Assembly: GCA_037446555.1 (NCBI GenBank)
Contig: JBBIIK010000015.1
Location: 12,581-76,580, forward strand
Length of the DNA stretch: 64,000 nt
Source: JANWVO01 sp037446555
GTDB lineage: Bacteria; Acidobacteriota; Terriglobia; Bryobacterales; Bryobacteraceae
Direction of reading: 5' to 3'
A program made the position numbers and the translations under genes. The stretch's first letter is position 1, and every line of letters begins with the position of its first letter. Of this stretch, positions 1 to 9,180 are shown piece after piece. A model generated the notes under the pieces. It searched no databases, had not been told where the DNA came from, and saw only the letters and a list, made by a program, of their open reading frames with translations.

Positions 1-95
1 TCACGATCCTTGAAGTCCGCGGCGCCGGGCCTGCGCTCGCCTGCTTCAATGCCATCCCCCATCTCGACGAGGCGCGCCTGCGCACGCACCGCTGA
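1..95 (+). CDS. C-terminal fragment of an unidentified gene cut by the left edge
   Basis: Reading frame 3 is open from the first base and stops at TGA 93-95. It gives about 30 residues that include AGPALACFNAIPHLDEARL. This fits the tail of a plus-strand gene lying upstream of the pseudouridine synthase. I do not recognise the family from so short a piece. The alternative, that these bases encode the N-terminus of the next gene from a TTG at 10, is less likely because that extension is low-complexity and lies upstream of the conserved S4 domain. Confidence 0.4.
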   Translation, partial: TILEVRGAGPALACFNAIPHLDEARLRTHR

Positions 96-135
96 ACCCC
101 CGCGGCAAGCCCCGCAACGCGCTACAATCCGAAGC

Positions 136-963
136 TTGAAGCGCCGCGCCAAGGCCGCCGCCCCGCAGAAGAAGTCCGAGCCGCGCGTTCAGAAGACGCT
201 CGACCGCGCCCTCTCGCGGCTCGGCTTCTGCTCGCGCACTGAAGCCGCTGGATGGATTCGCTCCGGCCGCGTACGCGTCAACGGCCGGCCTCAAACCGAC
301 CCGGAGACTTGGGTCGAAATCGGGCGCGACCGCATCGCCGTCGACGGCAAGCCGCTATTCGAGGGCCGCAAGCGATACCTGCTGCTCTACAAGCCCAAGG
401 GCTATCTCACCACCTGGCGGGACCCGCAGGGCCGCCCCACCGTGTACGACCTGCTGGGACGGCAGCGAGAGTGGATCTTCCCCGTCGGACGCCTCGACCT
501 CGACACCTCCGGGCTGTTGATCCTGACCAACGACAGCGAGTTCGCCGAACGCATCACGAATCCCGCCTACCACGTCCCCAAGACTTACCTCGTCAAGACC
601 GCCACGCTGCTCGACGATGCGCAGGTGGCGTCATTGCGCCAGGGCGTTGAACTGAAGGACGGCCTCACGCGGCCCGCCGAGGTCGTGCGCTTGCGCGACT
701 CGAGCGGGCGCACGTTTCTCGAGATCACGATCACCGAAGGGCGCAACCGCCAAGTGCGGCGCATGATCGAAGCCGTGGGCAGCAAGGTGCTCAAGCTTGT
801 GCGCACCGCCATCGGCCCGGTACGGATCGGCAAGCTCGGCATCGGACAGTGGCGCGAGCTCACGGCCAAGGAAGTGCAAATGCTGCTCCAGTGCGCCCGC
901 AGCAGCGCGCGGAAGGCCGCCCGCGAGGCCTCACGCCGCGCCGGTCCGCCCCAGGCGGTCTGA
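136..963 (+). CDS. rluB: RluB/RsuA-family rRNA pseudouridine synthase
   Basis: The product converts a specific uridine of ribosomal RNA to pseudouridine. From TTG 136 it has 275 residues: a basic leader, an S4 RNA-binding domain at about 22-53 (LDRALSRLGFCSRTEAA, then GRVRVNGRP), and the RsuA/RluB catalytic domain with YKPKGYLTT and the active-site Asp in GRLDLDTSGLL. The NRQVRRM motif near the end is also typical. The frame is open up to a TTG at 10, but TACAAT at 123-128 looks like a -10 box and the extra 42 codons show no domain, so I prefer 136. RluB versus RsuA/RluF cannot be settled from sequence alone. The 3' end overlaps the convergent ligase gene by 33 bp. Confidence 0.85.
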   Translation: MKRRAKAAAPQKKSEPRVQKTLDRALSRLGFCSRTEAAGWIRSGRVRVNGRPQTDPETWVEIGRDRIAVDGKPLFEGRKRYLLLYKPKGYLTTWRDPQGRPTVYDLLGRQREWIFPVGRLDLDTSGLLILTNDSEFAERITNPAYHVPKTYLVKTATLLDDAQVASLRQGVELKDGLTRPAEVVRLRDSSGRTFLEITITEGRNRQVRRMIEAVGSKVLKLVRTAIGPVRIGKLGIGQWRELTAKEVQMLLQCARSSARKAAREASRRAGPPQAV

Positions 964-2142
964 CAGCGCCGTCCAGCCTAGCGTCATCGCCAGCACCTCG
1001 CTGTCACCGAGGTTGTACTCGAACAGCCCGGTCACCAGCACCGCCACCAGCACCGCCGCCGCGGCGTGATGCACCCACCGCGTCTCTGCCGCCGCAGCGC
1101 AGGCGCGCCGCCAGGCGGCCGCCAACTGCCAAAGGAAGAACAGCACCACCGCCAGCGCCGCCGGGATCCCGCGCTCGGCGGCCCAGTGCAGGTAGATGTT
1201 ATGCAAATGCGCGTAGTAGCCGGGCGGCGGTTCCGGCGGCAGGTCCGCAGGGATGTGCTCGCGGAAACGCGTGCCCACGCGCTCTGGCCCCACGCCGAAC
1301 CACGGATGGCTGCGGATCATCTCCAGCCCCGTGCGCCACGTGTAAATGCGGTGCAAGTTCGAGTCGGCGACCCCGTGCGGCTTGACGATCGACACCGCAC
1401 GCTTCCGGATAGAGGCGGGGCCAAGAAGCAGCACCAGCGCCGCCGCCACGGGCAGCGCCGCTGCCGCCTGCTTCCGCCACTGCCAGAGCAGATAGAACGC
1501 GCCGGCGAAGGCGCCGATCCACACTCCGCGTGTCATCGCCAGCACCAGCGCCGCCGCCATCAGCGCCCCGCACAGCCACGCCGCCGCCCGCAGCCGCCCG
1601 CGCGGCAGCGCCCACAGCGCCAGAGCCAAGCCCGCCAGCAGCGCAATCATCATCTGCCCGCTGAAGGTCATCCAGTGGCTGTTGAACCCGGTGATCCGGC
1701 TGCCGACGTAGTCGAGATAAAAGTCCGCGCCCGCGCGCTGGGCGGCCATGTACTTCCAGACGAATTGCCCGCAGCCCCACAGCGCCGAGGCGGCGCCGCC
1801 GGCCAGCCACCCCCAGGCAAGCCAACGCGCCTCCCGCACCGTGCTGACAGTGGAAAGCACGGCGAACAAGGTCAGCCAGGCGTAGAATTTCCGGACCTGC
1901 GGCCAGCCGGCGGCGGGTGAGTCGCTCAGCGCGAGCGAGGCCAGCGTCCACAGGAAGAAGGCGAGCAGCAGCGGCCAGCCCTGCGGCAGCCGCCAGCGCA
2001 GGCGCGCAACCAGCAGGCACAGCAGCGCCGCGCCCAGCAGAATTTGCGACGCGGCGATGGAGACCACGGCCGCCGCCGCAGCGCCCACGGCGCATCGCAC
2101 GGCGCCTTCCTGCCAGAATCCGGGCTCGCGGAAGCCGGTCAT
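931..2142 (-). CDS. O-antigen ligase / Wzy-type polymerase family membrane protein
   Basis: A 403-residue polytopic inner-membrane protein with about ten to twelve hydrophobic segments. The Wzy_C-type block is visible: an MTRGVWIG segment, then a periplasmic loop with TWRTGLEMIRSHPWFGVGPERV, followed by HNIYLHWAAERGIPAAL. This pattern is typical of O-antigen ligases (WaaL) and related polymerases that transfer or join undecaprenyl-linked sugar chains in the periplasm. A longer start at 2178 is possible, but the ATG at 2142 (MTGFREPG) is simpler. It is divergent from sixA and stands apart from the two polysaccharide clusters of the window. Ligase versus polymerase cannot be decided. Confidence 0.8.
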   Translation of the reverse strand: MTGFREPGFWQEGAVRCAVGAAAAAVVSIAASQILLGAALLCLLVARLRWRLPQGWPLLLAFFLWTLASLALSDSPAAGWPQVRKFYAWLTLFAVLSTVSTVREARWLAWGWLAGGAASALWGCGQFVWKYMAAQRAGADFYLDYVGSRITGFNSHWMTFSGQMMIALLAGLALALWALPRGRLRAAAWLCGALMAAALVLAMTRGVWIGAFAGAFYLLWQWRKQAAAALPVAAALVLLLGPASIRKRAVSIVKPHGVADSNLHRIYTWRTGLEMIRSHPWFGVGPERVGTRFREHIPADLPPEPPPGYYAHLHNIYLHWAAERGIPAALAVVLFFLWQLAAAWRRACAAAAETRWVHHAAAAVLVAVLVTGLFEYNLGDSEVLAMTLGWTALSDRLGRTGAA

Positions 2143-2183
2143 TCGCGGGGAGTATGACACAATACGGACAAAGGGCACAAGAC

Positions 2184-2663
2184 GTGGAGATCCTGTTGAT
2201 GCGGCACGGCATCGCGGCCGACGCGCGTCCCGGGCGGCCGGACTCCGAGCGCGCGCTCACGGGCGAAGGAAAACAAAAGCTTCGCAGTTTGTTCCGGCGT
2301 CTGCACAAGGCCGGCGTTCGCCCGGCGCTGATCCTGTCGAGCCCCTACCTTCGCGCGCGCCAGACGGCGGAGATCGCGCGCGACGAATTGGCGCCGCAGG
2401 CGATGATCGTGCCCGCGCGCGAGCTCTCGCCCGCCGCCATCGCGGAAGAAGCCTGGGAGGAGATCCGCCTGTATTCGAACCAGCCCTCCGTGCTGTGCGC
2501 CTCCCATGAGCCGCTGTGCAGCGAACTCTCCGCCTTCCTGCTCGGCGCGCCCGAGCTTCAGATCGACTTCAAGAAGGGCGCCATGATCCGCATCGACGTC
2601 AATGGCGCTGCCGCGCGCCCGCGCGGCGTGCTCAAGTGGCTGGTGTCCCCAAAACTCTCCTGA
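2184..2663 (+). CDS. sixA: SixA-type phosphohistidine phosphatase
   Basis: A 159-residue histidine-phosphatase-superfamily protein. The N-terminus reads VEILLMRHG, so the catalytic RHG lies at residues 7-9, where SixA proteins have it. SSPYLRARQTAEIA and the second catalytic-histidine motif ASHEPL follow. SixA enzymes remove phosphate from histidine of phosphotransfer proteins. GTG 2184 places the family N-terminus exactly; an in-frame ATG at 2154 would add ten residues that do not resemble the family. The last 32 bp overlap the convergent CCA-adding enzyme gene. Confidence 0.82.
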   Translation: MEILLMRHGIAADARPGRPDSERALTGEGKQKLRSLFRRLHKAGVRPALILSSPYLRARQTAEIARDELAPQAMIVPARELSPAAIAEEAWEEIRLYSNQPSVLCASHEPLCSELSAFLLGAPELQIDFKKGAMIRIDVNGAAARPRGVLKWLVSPKLS

Positions 2664-3957
2664 CAAACTCCTCCGCCTCTTCGCGCCGGGTCACCCGTCC
2701 GGCGAGCTGTTCTTCCTCGAGCGCCTTCAGTGCGCGCGAGAACTCCGGCCCCGGCGCGTAGCCCATCCGCACGAGGTCCCACCCTCGCAGCAGCGGCGGC
2801 GGATGCAGCGCTTCCGGAGGCAACTCCTCCAGCCGGCGGCGCACCGCCTCGTAAATGGCCAGCGGACGGCGGCTCGACGCCAGATCGATACGGTACAGCT
2901 CGAGCAGAGTATCGAACCCCGGCTGCCGCACGAAGCGCTTGAAGGTCGCCTCCGACATCTTCTCCGCATCTTTGAAGCGCATGTGCTGCGCCACCAGCCA
3001 CGCCACGCGCTCCACGAATTCGCGCGGGTAGCGGAGCCGCCCGAGAATCTCGCGCGCCATCTCCGCGCCGGCCTTCTCGTGGCCGGAGAAGCGGATGCGG
3101 TCCTCGAACGTCTGCGCCACGGGCTTGCCGATATCGTGCAGAAGGCAGCCCCAGGCAAGGTCGAGCGGCGCATGGCTGAGTTGTCCGAGCATCAGCAGCG
3201 TGTGCGTCCATACGTCGCCTTCCGGGTGGTAGTCTGGCGGCTGCTCGACGCCCTTCATCCGCGCCGCCTCGGGCAGGATGGGCTCGAGCAGCCCTGTGGC
3301 TTCGAGAAGCTCGAAGCCGCGCCACGGCGCTTCGCCGGCGAGGATGCGGGACAGTTCGTCGCGGATGCGCTCCGGCGAGATGCGGGTGATCGACGGCGCA
3401 AGATCGCGGATGGCTTCGAACGTGCGTAGCTCGATCTCAAAGCCCAGCGCCGCGGCGAAGCGCACGGCGCGCAGCATGCGCAAGTGATCTTCGGCGAAGC
3501 GCTCGCGCGGATCGCCGATGGCGCGCACGAGCCGCGCCTCCAGATCCGCACGCCCGCCCACGTGGTCGATCACCTCCCCGGTGAAGGGATCCTCGAGCAG
3601 CGCGTTGATGGTGAAGTCGCGCCGGGCGAGATCGGCGCGCACATCTTTCACGAACCGCACCTCGTCCGGGTGGCGCCCGTCACGGTAACTCGACTCGCTG
3701 CGGTATGTGGCCACTTGCAGTTCGGCGCCTTCGCGCCGGATCAGCACGACGCCGAAGTGCGCGCCCACTTCGAGCGCGTCGGGGAACAGGCGGCGCAGCT
3801 CGCGCGGAGTGGCGCCGGTGGCCAGGTCGCGGTCATGCACGGGGCGCCCCAGCAGCCGGTCGCGCACGCATCCTCCCACCAGGTACGCCTCGTGCCCGGC
3901 GCTGCGGAGCGCTACGGCCACTTCCCGCGCCAGCCGGGCGCCGCAGTCTTCGCTCAT
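2632..3957 (-). CDS. cca: CCA tRNA nucleotidyltransferase / poly(A) polymerase family
   Basis: A 441-residue class II nucleotidyltransferase that should add or repair the CCA end of tRNA, or act as poly(A) polymerase. The N-terminal domain has LVGGCVRDRLLGR and the metal-binding pair in HDRDLAT. RRDFTINALL and RSESSYRDGRHPDEV follow. The middle holds the RNA- and primer-binding helices (EDHLRMLRAVRFAAAL, RISPERIRDEL), and an HD domain lies near 270-300 (CLLHDIGKP). The HD domain is typical of cca/pcnB-like proteins with 2',3'-phosphatase activity. ATG 3957 is chosen because the conserved region begins within 20 codons. Three tRNAs in this window already encode CCA, so repair or tailing is a likely role. 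Divergent from the APC permease with a 21-bp gap. Confidence 0.88.
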   Translation of the reverse strand: MSEDCGARLAREVAVALRSAGHEAYLVGGCVRDRLLGRPVHDRDLATGATPRELRRLFPDALEVGAHFGVVLIRREGAELQVATYRSESSYRDGRHPDEVRFVKDVRADLARRDFTINALLEDPFTGEVIDHVGGRADLEARLVRAIGDPRERFAEDHLRMLRAVRFAAALGFEIELRTFEAIRDLAPSITRISPERIRDELSRILAGEAPWRGFELLEATGLLEPILPEAARMKGVEQPPDYHPEGDVWTHTLLMLGQLSHAPLDLAWGCLLHDIGKPVAQTFEDRIRFSGHEKAGAEMAREILGRLRYPREFVERVAWLVAQHMRFKDAEKMSEATFKRFVRQPGFDTLLELYRIDLASSRRPLAIYEAVRRRLEELPPEALHPPPLLRGWDLVRMGYAPGPEFSRALKALEEEQLAGRVTRREEAEEFVRRVLGTPAT

Positions 3958-3978
3958 GTCTTGATCGTAAGATAGGGA

Positions 3979-6237
3979 ATGCGGCCGCCACCGGCTGCCG
4001 CCCAGATGCCGGACTCTGAACAACCCTCGGCTGGTCTCCCGAAGAGCCTCCCCAAGATCGTGGTCGCCACCACGGTGGCGTTGACCTTTATCTCCTTCTG
4101 GCGCGGCGCGGCCATCGTGCTCAGCGACCTGGCCTCCACCATGTTCTACGTGGGCGGCATCGCCGAGCACGCCCTCGGCAAGTCCGCCCCGTGGTTCGTG
4201 CTGGCAGTGCTGCTGTTCGGCTTCGCCATCCGCTCCATCTACCTCGAAAGCTGCGGCATGTTCGTCCGCGGCGGCGTCTACGTGGTGGTGCGCGACGCCA
4301 TGGGCCCGCTCGTGGCCAAGCTCTCCGTCTCCGCCCTCGTGGTGGACTACGTCCTCACCGGACCCATCTCGTCCGTCTCCGCCGGGCACTATCTCGGGCG
4401 GCTGGTGAACGAGCTGTCGGCCCAGTTGCACTCCGATTTCCGCCTGCCGCCGGACTGGTTCGCCGTCGCCTTCGGTGTCGCCGTGACGCTCTATTTCTGG
4501 TGGCAGAACGTCAAGGGCATCCATGAAAGCTCCGGCAAGGCGCTGCGCATCATGCAAGTGACGACCGTGATGGTGGGCGTGCTCATCGTCTGGTCGCTCC
4601 TCACGCTGCTCCTGCGCGGGCGCGCCGAGCTGCCGCCGGCGCCGACCCTGGACAACATCAAGTTTGATTCGCACTCCCTTGGATGGCTGGAGGGCACCTT
4701 CTGGCCCACCCTCTGGCCCGCGGCGCTGGTCATCGGCTTCGGGCACACGCTGCTGGCGATGAGCGGCTTCGAGACGCTGGCGCAGGTCTACCGCGAGATC
4801 GCCGCGCCCAAGATGCGCAATCTGCAGCGCGCGGCCAACATCGTCTGCACCTACGCGCTGCTGTCGACCGGCTTCGTGACGTTCGCCGCCGTGATGATCA
4901 TCCCCGACAAGGTGCGGCCGGAGTACTTCGAGAACCTCATCGGCGGCCTCGCCATGTACCTCGCGGGCCCGGAGGTGCTGCGGCTCGCCTTCCACATCTT
5001 CGTCGTCATCGTCGGCGCCCTGATCCTCTCCGGCGCCGTGAACACGTCCATCATCGGCGCCAACGGCGTTCTGAACCGCGTGGCCGAGGACGGCGTGCTC
5101 ACCGGGTGGTTCCGCAAGCCGCACCGGCGCTACGGCACCTCCTACCGCCTCGTCGGCCTGATCACCGCGGCGCAGCTGCTCACCATCCTCGCCTCGCGCG
5201 GCGACGTCTATTTGCTGGGCGAGGCCTACGCCTTCGGCGTCGTCTGGAGTTTCGCGCTCAAGGGGCTGGGCGTGCTCGCCCTGCGCTTCCGGCGTTTCGA
5301 CCAGGAGTACAAGTTCCCGCTGAACTTCCGCTTCGGCAAAGTGGAGATCCCCTTCGGGCTCGCCGTCACCACTCTGGCCCTGCTGCTGGTGGCGGTCACC
5401 AACCTGCTCACCAAGCAGGTGGCCACCATTTACGGCGTCAGCTTCACGGTGCTGCTGTTCGCCGTGTTCACCATCTCCGAGCGGATGAATGCGAAGGCGC
5501 GCGCGCATGCGGCGGGCCACGCGCTCGAGGAGTTCCAGCTCGACCACGAGCCCGACGTCGATCCGGACCGCGTGCAGGCGCGTCCGGGCTGCATTCTGGT
5601 GGCCATCCGCGACTACAACCGCATGGACCATCTCAAGTCCGTGCTGCGGAAGACGAATCTCCGCCGCCACGACATCGTGGTGATGACCGTGCGCCCGGTG
5701 GATGCGGGCTCCGGCGAGCACGAGCTTGCCGAGGATCAGCTGTTCACCGACTACGAGCGGGAGCTGTTCTCGCGCGTCGTGGAGCTCGCCGAAAAAGAGG
5801 GCAAGCCGGTGGAGCTTCTGGTGGTGCCCGCCACGGATCCCTTCATGGCCATGGTGCACACGGCGCAGAAGCTGAAGGCGTCGCGGCTGGTGACGGGCGT
5901 CTCCCGCGCCATGCCGAGCGAGGAGCTGGCGAGGCGCATCGGGCTCGCCTGGGAACAGCTGCCGGAGCCGCGGCACGCCTTCTCGCTGGAGATCATCGCG
6001 CCGGACCGGCCTTCCACCTACGTCAACCTCGGCCCGCACCCGCCGCGGCTGTGGCCCGAAGACGTCGAGCGCCTGCATGATCTCTGGCTGCGTCTCACCA
6101 CCAAAGAAGGCTTCACCGCCGCCCTGCACCATCGCGACGTGGTGGGCGCTGCGCTTCGCTATCTGGAGAAGAATCTCGACGGGGAACGCCGCCGGGAGGT
6201 GCTGGGCGAGATCCGCAAACAGATTCCGGGAGCCTAG
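3979..6237 (+). CDS. APC-superfamily permease with a C-terminal UspA-like cytoplasmic domain
   Basis: A 752-residue membrane transporter. The first 500 or so residues hold about twelve hydrophobic segments of the amino acid/polyamine/organocation (APC) type, starting at KIVVATTVALTFISFW and including GFETLAQVYREIAAPKMRN. After the last helix comes a soluble tail of about 230 residues (GCILVAIRDYNRMDHLK, ELLVVPATDP, ASRLVTGVSRAMP) that resembles a universal-stress-protein fold. Such tails occur in some APC transporters and probably sense nucleotide or regulate transport. The substrate is unknown. ATG 3979 is used; ATG 4006 is an alternative. TAAGAT just upstream of the start could be part of a short promoter in the 21-bp gap to cca. 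Confidence 0.8.
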   Translation: MRPPPAAAQMPDSEQPSAGLPKSLPKIVVATTVALTFISFWRGAAIVLSDLASTMFYVGGIAEHALGKSAPWFVLAVLLFGFAIRSIYLESCGMFVRGGVYVVVRDAMGPLVAKLSVSALVVDYVLTGPISSVSAGHYLGRLVNELSAQLHSDFRLPPDWFAVAFGVAVTLYFWWQNVKGIHESSGKALRIMQVTTVMVGVLIVWSLLTLLLRGRAELPPAPTLDNIKFDSHSLGWLEGTFWPTLWPAALVIGFGHTLLAMSGFETLAQVYREIAAPKMRNLQRAANIVCTYALLSTGFVTFAAVMIIPDKVRPEYFENLIGGLAMYLAGPEVLRLAFHIFVVIVGALILSGAVNTSIIGANGVLNRVAEDGVLTGWFRKPHRRYGTSYRLVGLITAAQLLTILASRGDVYLLGEAYAFGVVWSFALKGLGVLALRFRRFDQEYKFPLNFRFGKVEIPFGLAVTTLALLLVAVTNLLTKQVATIYGVSFTVLLFAVFTISERMNAKARAHAAGHALEEFQLDHEPDVDPDRVQARPGCILVAIRDYNRMDHLKSVLRKTNLRRHDIVVMTVRPVDAGSGEHELAEDQLFTDYERELFSRVVELAEKEGKPVELLVVPATDPFMAMVHTAQKLKASRLVTGVSRAMPSEELARRIGLAWEQLPEPRHAFSLEIIAPDRPSTYVNLGPHPPRLWPEDVERLHDLWLRLTTKEGFTAALHHRDVVGAALRYLEKNLDGERRREVLGEIRKQIPGA

Positions 6238-6250
6238 GGCCGCAACCGCC

Positions 6251-6514
6251 TCAGGACTTCTTGCCGCGCGCCTTCTTCGCCGGCGGAGGCGCAGGCGGCG
6301 CCTGCTCGAGCATCTGCTTCATCAGAGCAGCCTTCTGGAGTTCCCGCTTCGACGGCGGCGCAACGCAATTGCGGAAAGGCCCCTCGTTGTAGCAAGTGCG
6401 GCACCGCACCTTCACAGCCTCGCCGTCGACGATCGCCAGAATCGAGTGGTTGGTGACGCGCTTGCACTTGATGCAGTAATCGTCGATGTCGTCGCCTAGC
6501 CGAAAGGCTGCCAT
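6251..6514 (-). CDS. Small CxxC-CxxC putative zinc-binding protein
   Basis: An 87-residue protein with two CxxC pairs (CIKC at 14-17, CRTC at 38-41) and a further Cys at 50, which suggests a small zinc ribbon. The C-terminus is basic and proline/alanine-rich (APPPAKKARGKKS), as in nucleic-acid-associated proteins. ATG 6514 is preceded by a strong GAGGAGG ribosome-binding site, so the longer start at 6544 is unlikely. Convergent with the permease (14-bp gap). Similar small cysteine-pair proteins occur widely in acidobacteria and deltaproteobacteria without a known role, so no function is assigned. Confidence 0.7.
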   Translation of the reverse strand: MAAFRLGDDIDDYCIKCKRVTNHSILAIVDGEAVKVRCRTCYNEGPFRNCVAPPSKRELQKAALMKQMLEQAPPAPPPAKKARGKKS

Positions 6515-6600
6515 GCGGAGCCTCCTCCTCGCTGAGGCTATCACTGGCGGCGGGCCGCCATCAATCCCGGCCGTGGCGGTTGGCCTATGATCGAATCAGG

Positions 6601-7590
6601 ATGCGCGGCAAGTGGATCCTGTTCGCGGGCGTGGTACTGCTGGGCGCAATCGGCGCCGGCGCCTACGTCTGGCACCGCAAACAGTCCCAGCCGCCGCCCG
6701 CGGCGAAAGCGCCGGCGGAGCTTCCCGCCGGAACGGAGATTTCCCTGGAGGGCGAGATACGCGCGGTGGAGCGGATTCCGATCGACGCGCCCGTGTCCGG
6801 CGTGCTCGAGGAATTCGCCGTCGCCCCGGGCGACGAAGTGAGCGAAGGGCAGGTAATCGGGCGCATCGCCAACGACGCGATCCGAGAAGACGAGGTGGAG
6901 GCGCGCCTGGAGCTGGAGCGCGCCGAGGCGCGCGCCCGCGCCGTGGAGGCGGAGCTGACGGCGGTACGCCTGGAAGAGTCGCGTCTGGCGGCGGAAGCGT
7001 CGCGGGCCCGCGGCGAGCTGGCGCGCGCCGAGAAGATCTATCAGCGGCAGTCGGTGCTCATCCGCGAGGGCGCCACGCCTCGCCTCGTCTTTCAGCGGGC
7101 GGAAGAGGACTTCCAGCAGGCGCTGAAGGAGCGGGACCGCGTGGAGGAGCTGCTCGCGGCGGCGCAGGAGCGAGTGCGCGCCGTCGCCGCCGATTTTGAA
7201 AACGCCCGCCGGAACGTCTCCGACAAGCAGGCGCATCTCCAAGAAGCGCGCAGCCGCGTGGAAAGCTGCAATCTCGTTGCGCCGGTGGACGGCATCGTGG
7301 CGCGCATCCGCAAGAGCGCGGGCGAGACCGTCGAGCAGGGCTTCCAGGGGCTGGTGGAGATCGCCGCCGACTGGACGGAACTCGAGCTGGTGGCCGACGC
7401 CCCGGAGGCGTATGCGAAGCGCCTGGCGCCCGGCGACGAAGCCCGCATCGTGCTCGCCGAACTGCCGCAGGGCGCGCTGACGGCGCAGGTGAAGAGCGTG
7501 GACAAGCAGCAGGTGGTGATTGCCTTCACCAGCCCCTCCACGCTCGTGCGCCCCGGCATGACTGCCATCGCGCAGCTGAAGCTGCGCTGA
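6601..7590 (+). CDS. HlyD/RND-type membrane fusion protein (efflux adaptor)
   Basis: A 329-residue periplasmic adaptor. An N-terminal anchor (ILFAGVVLLGAIGAGAYVW) is followed by a barrel-sandwich half (IDAPVSGVLEEFAVAPGDEV), a long alpha-hairpin coiled coil at about 85-215 rich in Glu, Arg and Ala, and the second half (LVAPVDGIVARIRKSAGETV). A beta-barrel follows and ends at LVRPGMTAIAQL. Such proteins bridge an inner-membrane pump and an outer-membrane channel. No ABC or RND pump gene lies next to it, so the partner is elsewhere. ATG 6601 is preferred over TTG 6580 because the membrane anchor starts right after it; TATGAT at 6587-6592 could be a -10 box. Confidence 0.8.
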   Translation: MRGKWILFAGVVLLGAIGAGAYVWHRKQSQPPPAAKAPAELPAGTEISLEGEIRAVERIPIDAPVSGVLEEFAVAPGDEVSEGQVIGRIANDAIREDEVEARLELERAEARARAVEAELTAVRLEESRLAAEASRARGELARAEKIYQRQSVLIREGATPRLVFQRAEEDFQQALKERDRVEELLAAAQERVRAVAADFENARRNVSDKQAHLQEARSRVESCNLVAPVDGIVARIRKSAGETVEQGFQGLVEIAADWTELELVADAPEAYAKRLAPGDEARIVLAELPQGALTAQVKSVDKQQVVIAFTSPSTLVRPGMTAIAQLKLR

Positions 7591-7649
7591 GCCGGGCGCG
7601 CGGCGCGGGCGCTAGGATGGTTACGAACAGCCTGAAAGGAGCCGCTCCC

Positions 7650-9164
7650 ATGGAATTCCTCCGCGACAGCCTCATCGAACTCATCACGCAGACCTCCGTG
7701 AATCTCCCGCCCGACGTGCGCGCCGCCATGGGCATGGCGCTCGGGAGCGAGCAGCCCGGCACGCAGTCGCATCAAGCGCTCTCCATCATGGCGCTGAACA
7801 CCGACATGGCTTACGAGGCCGAAGGGCCCATCTGCCAGGACACCGGCATGCCCACCTTCTTCGTGCACACACCCGTGGGCGTCAACCAGATGGAGCTGGC
7901 CAGGGCGATCCGCGAGGCTGTGGCGGAGGCCACGCGCCGCGGCAAGCTGCGCCCCAACAGCGTGGACTCGATCACCGGCAAGAACTCCGGCGACAACCTC
8001 GGCCCCGAAACCCCGGTGATCCATTTCGAACAGCACGAGCGCAGCGACATCGAGATCCGGCTCATCCTGAAGGGCGGCGGCTGCGAGAACAAGAACATCC
8101 AGTACTCGCTGCCCTGCGAGCTGCCGCGCCTTGGGCGCGCCAACCGCGATCTGGAGGGCGTCAAGAAGTGCATCCTGCACGCCGTGTGGCAAGCGCAGGG
8201 GCAGGGCTGCGCGCCCGGCGCTCTGGGCGTCTGCATCGGCTCGGACCGCGCCCATGGTTACCACCTGGCCAAGATGCAGCTGCTGCGGACGCTGGACGAG
8301 ACGAACCCGGACCCGGCGCTGGCGAAGCTCGAAGGCGAGGTGATGGAAGAGGCCAACAAGCTCGGCGTGGGCGCCATGGGGCTGGGCGGGCAGGTGGCGC
8401 TGATCGGTTGCAAGATCTGTGCGGCGAACCGCCTGCCTGCGTCGTTCTTCGTCTCGGTCGCCTATGATTGCTGGGCGTTCCGGCGGCTGGGCGTGCGACT
8501 GGACGCTTCGAGTGGCGCGATCACCGAGTGGCTTTACCGTGATCCTTCCCGCCCTGTGGAGAAGCTGGCGCGAGAAAGCGGCTTCCCGCTCACCGGGCGC
8601 GAGATCGTGCTGGCGCCGCCGCTCACGGCGGAGCGGATGCGCGCGTTGAGGGTGGGCGATGTGGTGCTGATTCGCGGCGAGATGTTCACCGGGCGGGACG
8701 CAGTGCACGCCCACCTGATGAAGAACGCGCCGCCGGTGAGCCTGGAGGGGGCGGTCCTCTACCACTGCGGACCGGTGATGCTGAAGCAGGGCGACACGTG
8801 GTATGTGAAGGCGGCGGGACCGACGACGTCGATCCGCGAGGAGCCCTACCAGGCGGAGATCCTGCGCCGCTACGGCGTCAAGGCGGTGGTGGGCAAGGGC
8901 GGCATGGGCAAGAAGACGCTCGACGGGCTGAAGGAGTGCGGCGCCGTGTATCTGCACGCCATCGGCGGCGCGGCGCAGTTCTACGCTCGCACAGTGAAAA
9001 AGGTGATGGGCGTGCACCTGCTCGAGTTCGGCATCCCGGAGGCGATGTGGCACTTGTTGGTGGAGGACTTCCTCGCCGTGGTCACCATGGACGCCAACGG
9101 CGACTCGCTGCACGCGGAGGTGGAGGAAGCCACCGCAGCCAGGCTCGCCGAAGCCCGCATCTGA
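7650..9164 (+). CDS. fumA: Class I (iron-sulfur) fumarate hydratase
   Basis: A 504-residue single-chain class I fumarase that hydrates fumarate to L-malate in the citric acid cycle. The alpha part carries ICQDTGMPTFF (Cys 62, a probable [4Fe-4S] ligand), GGGCENKN and IGCKICAANRLP with further cysteines. The beta part begins near residue 310 (MRALRVGDVVLIRGEMFTGRDA) and contains GPTTS and VGKGGMGKKT, which are hallmarks of the family. ATG 7650 is supported by AAAGGAG upstream; the extension to 7617 adds eleven residues across that site. Length and domain order match FumA/FumB-type enzymes in which alpha and beta are fused. Confidence 0.9.
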   Translation: MEFLRDSLIELITQTSVNLPPDVRAAMGMALGSEQPGTQSHQALSIMALNTDMAYEAEGPICQDTGMPTFFVHTPVGVNQMELARAIREAVAEATRRGKLRPNSVDSITGKNSGDNLGPETPVIHFEQHERSDIEIRLILKGGGCENKNIQYSLPCELPRLGRANRDLEGVKKCILHAVWQAQGQGCAPGALGVCIGSDRAHGYHLAKMQLLRTLDETNPDPALAKLEGEVMEEANKLGVGAMGLGGQVALIGCKICAANRLPASFFVSVAYDCWAFRRLGVRLDASSGAITEWLYRDPSRPVEKLARESGFPLTGREIVLAPPLTAERMRALRVGDVVLIRGEMFTGRDAVHAHLMKNAPPVSLEGAVLYHCGPVMLKQGDTWYVKAAGPTTSIREEPYQAEILRRYGVKAVVGKGGMGKKTLDGLKECGAVYLHAIGGAAQFYARTVKKVMGVHLLEFGIPEAMWHLLVEDFLAVVTMDANGDSLHAEVEEATAARLAEARI

Positions 9165-9180
9165 ACCGGCGCCGCCGCCA

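Noticed and set aside
10..135. N-terminal extension of the pseudouridine synthase from TTG 10
   Set aside because: The bases better fit the tail of an upstream gene in frame 3 and a -10-like TACAAT before TTG 136.
2632..6132. Open frame of 1166 codons on the minus strand
   Set aside because: Only the last 441 codons are a gene (CCA-adding enzyme). The rest is a low-complexity reading antisense to the APC permease (His/Glu/Arg-rich), with no domain.
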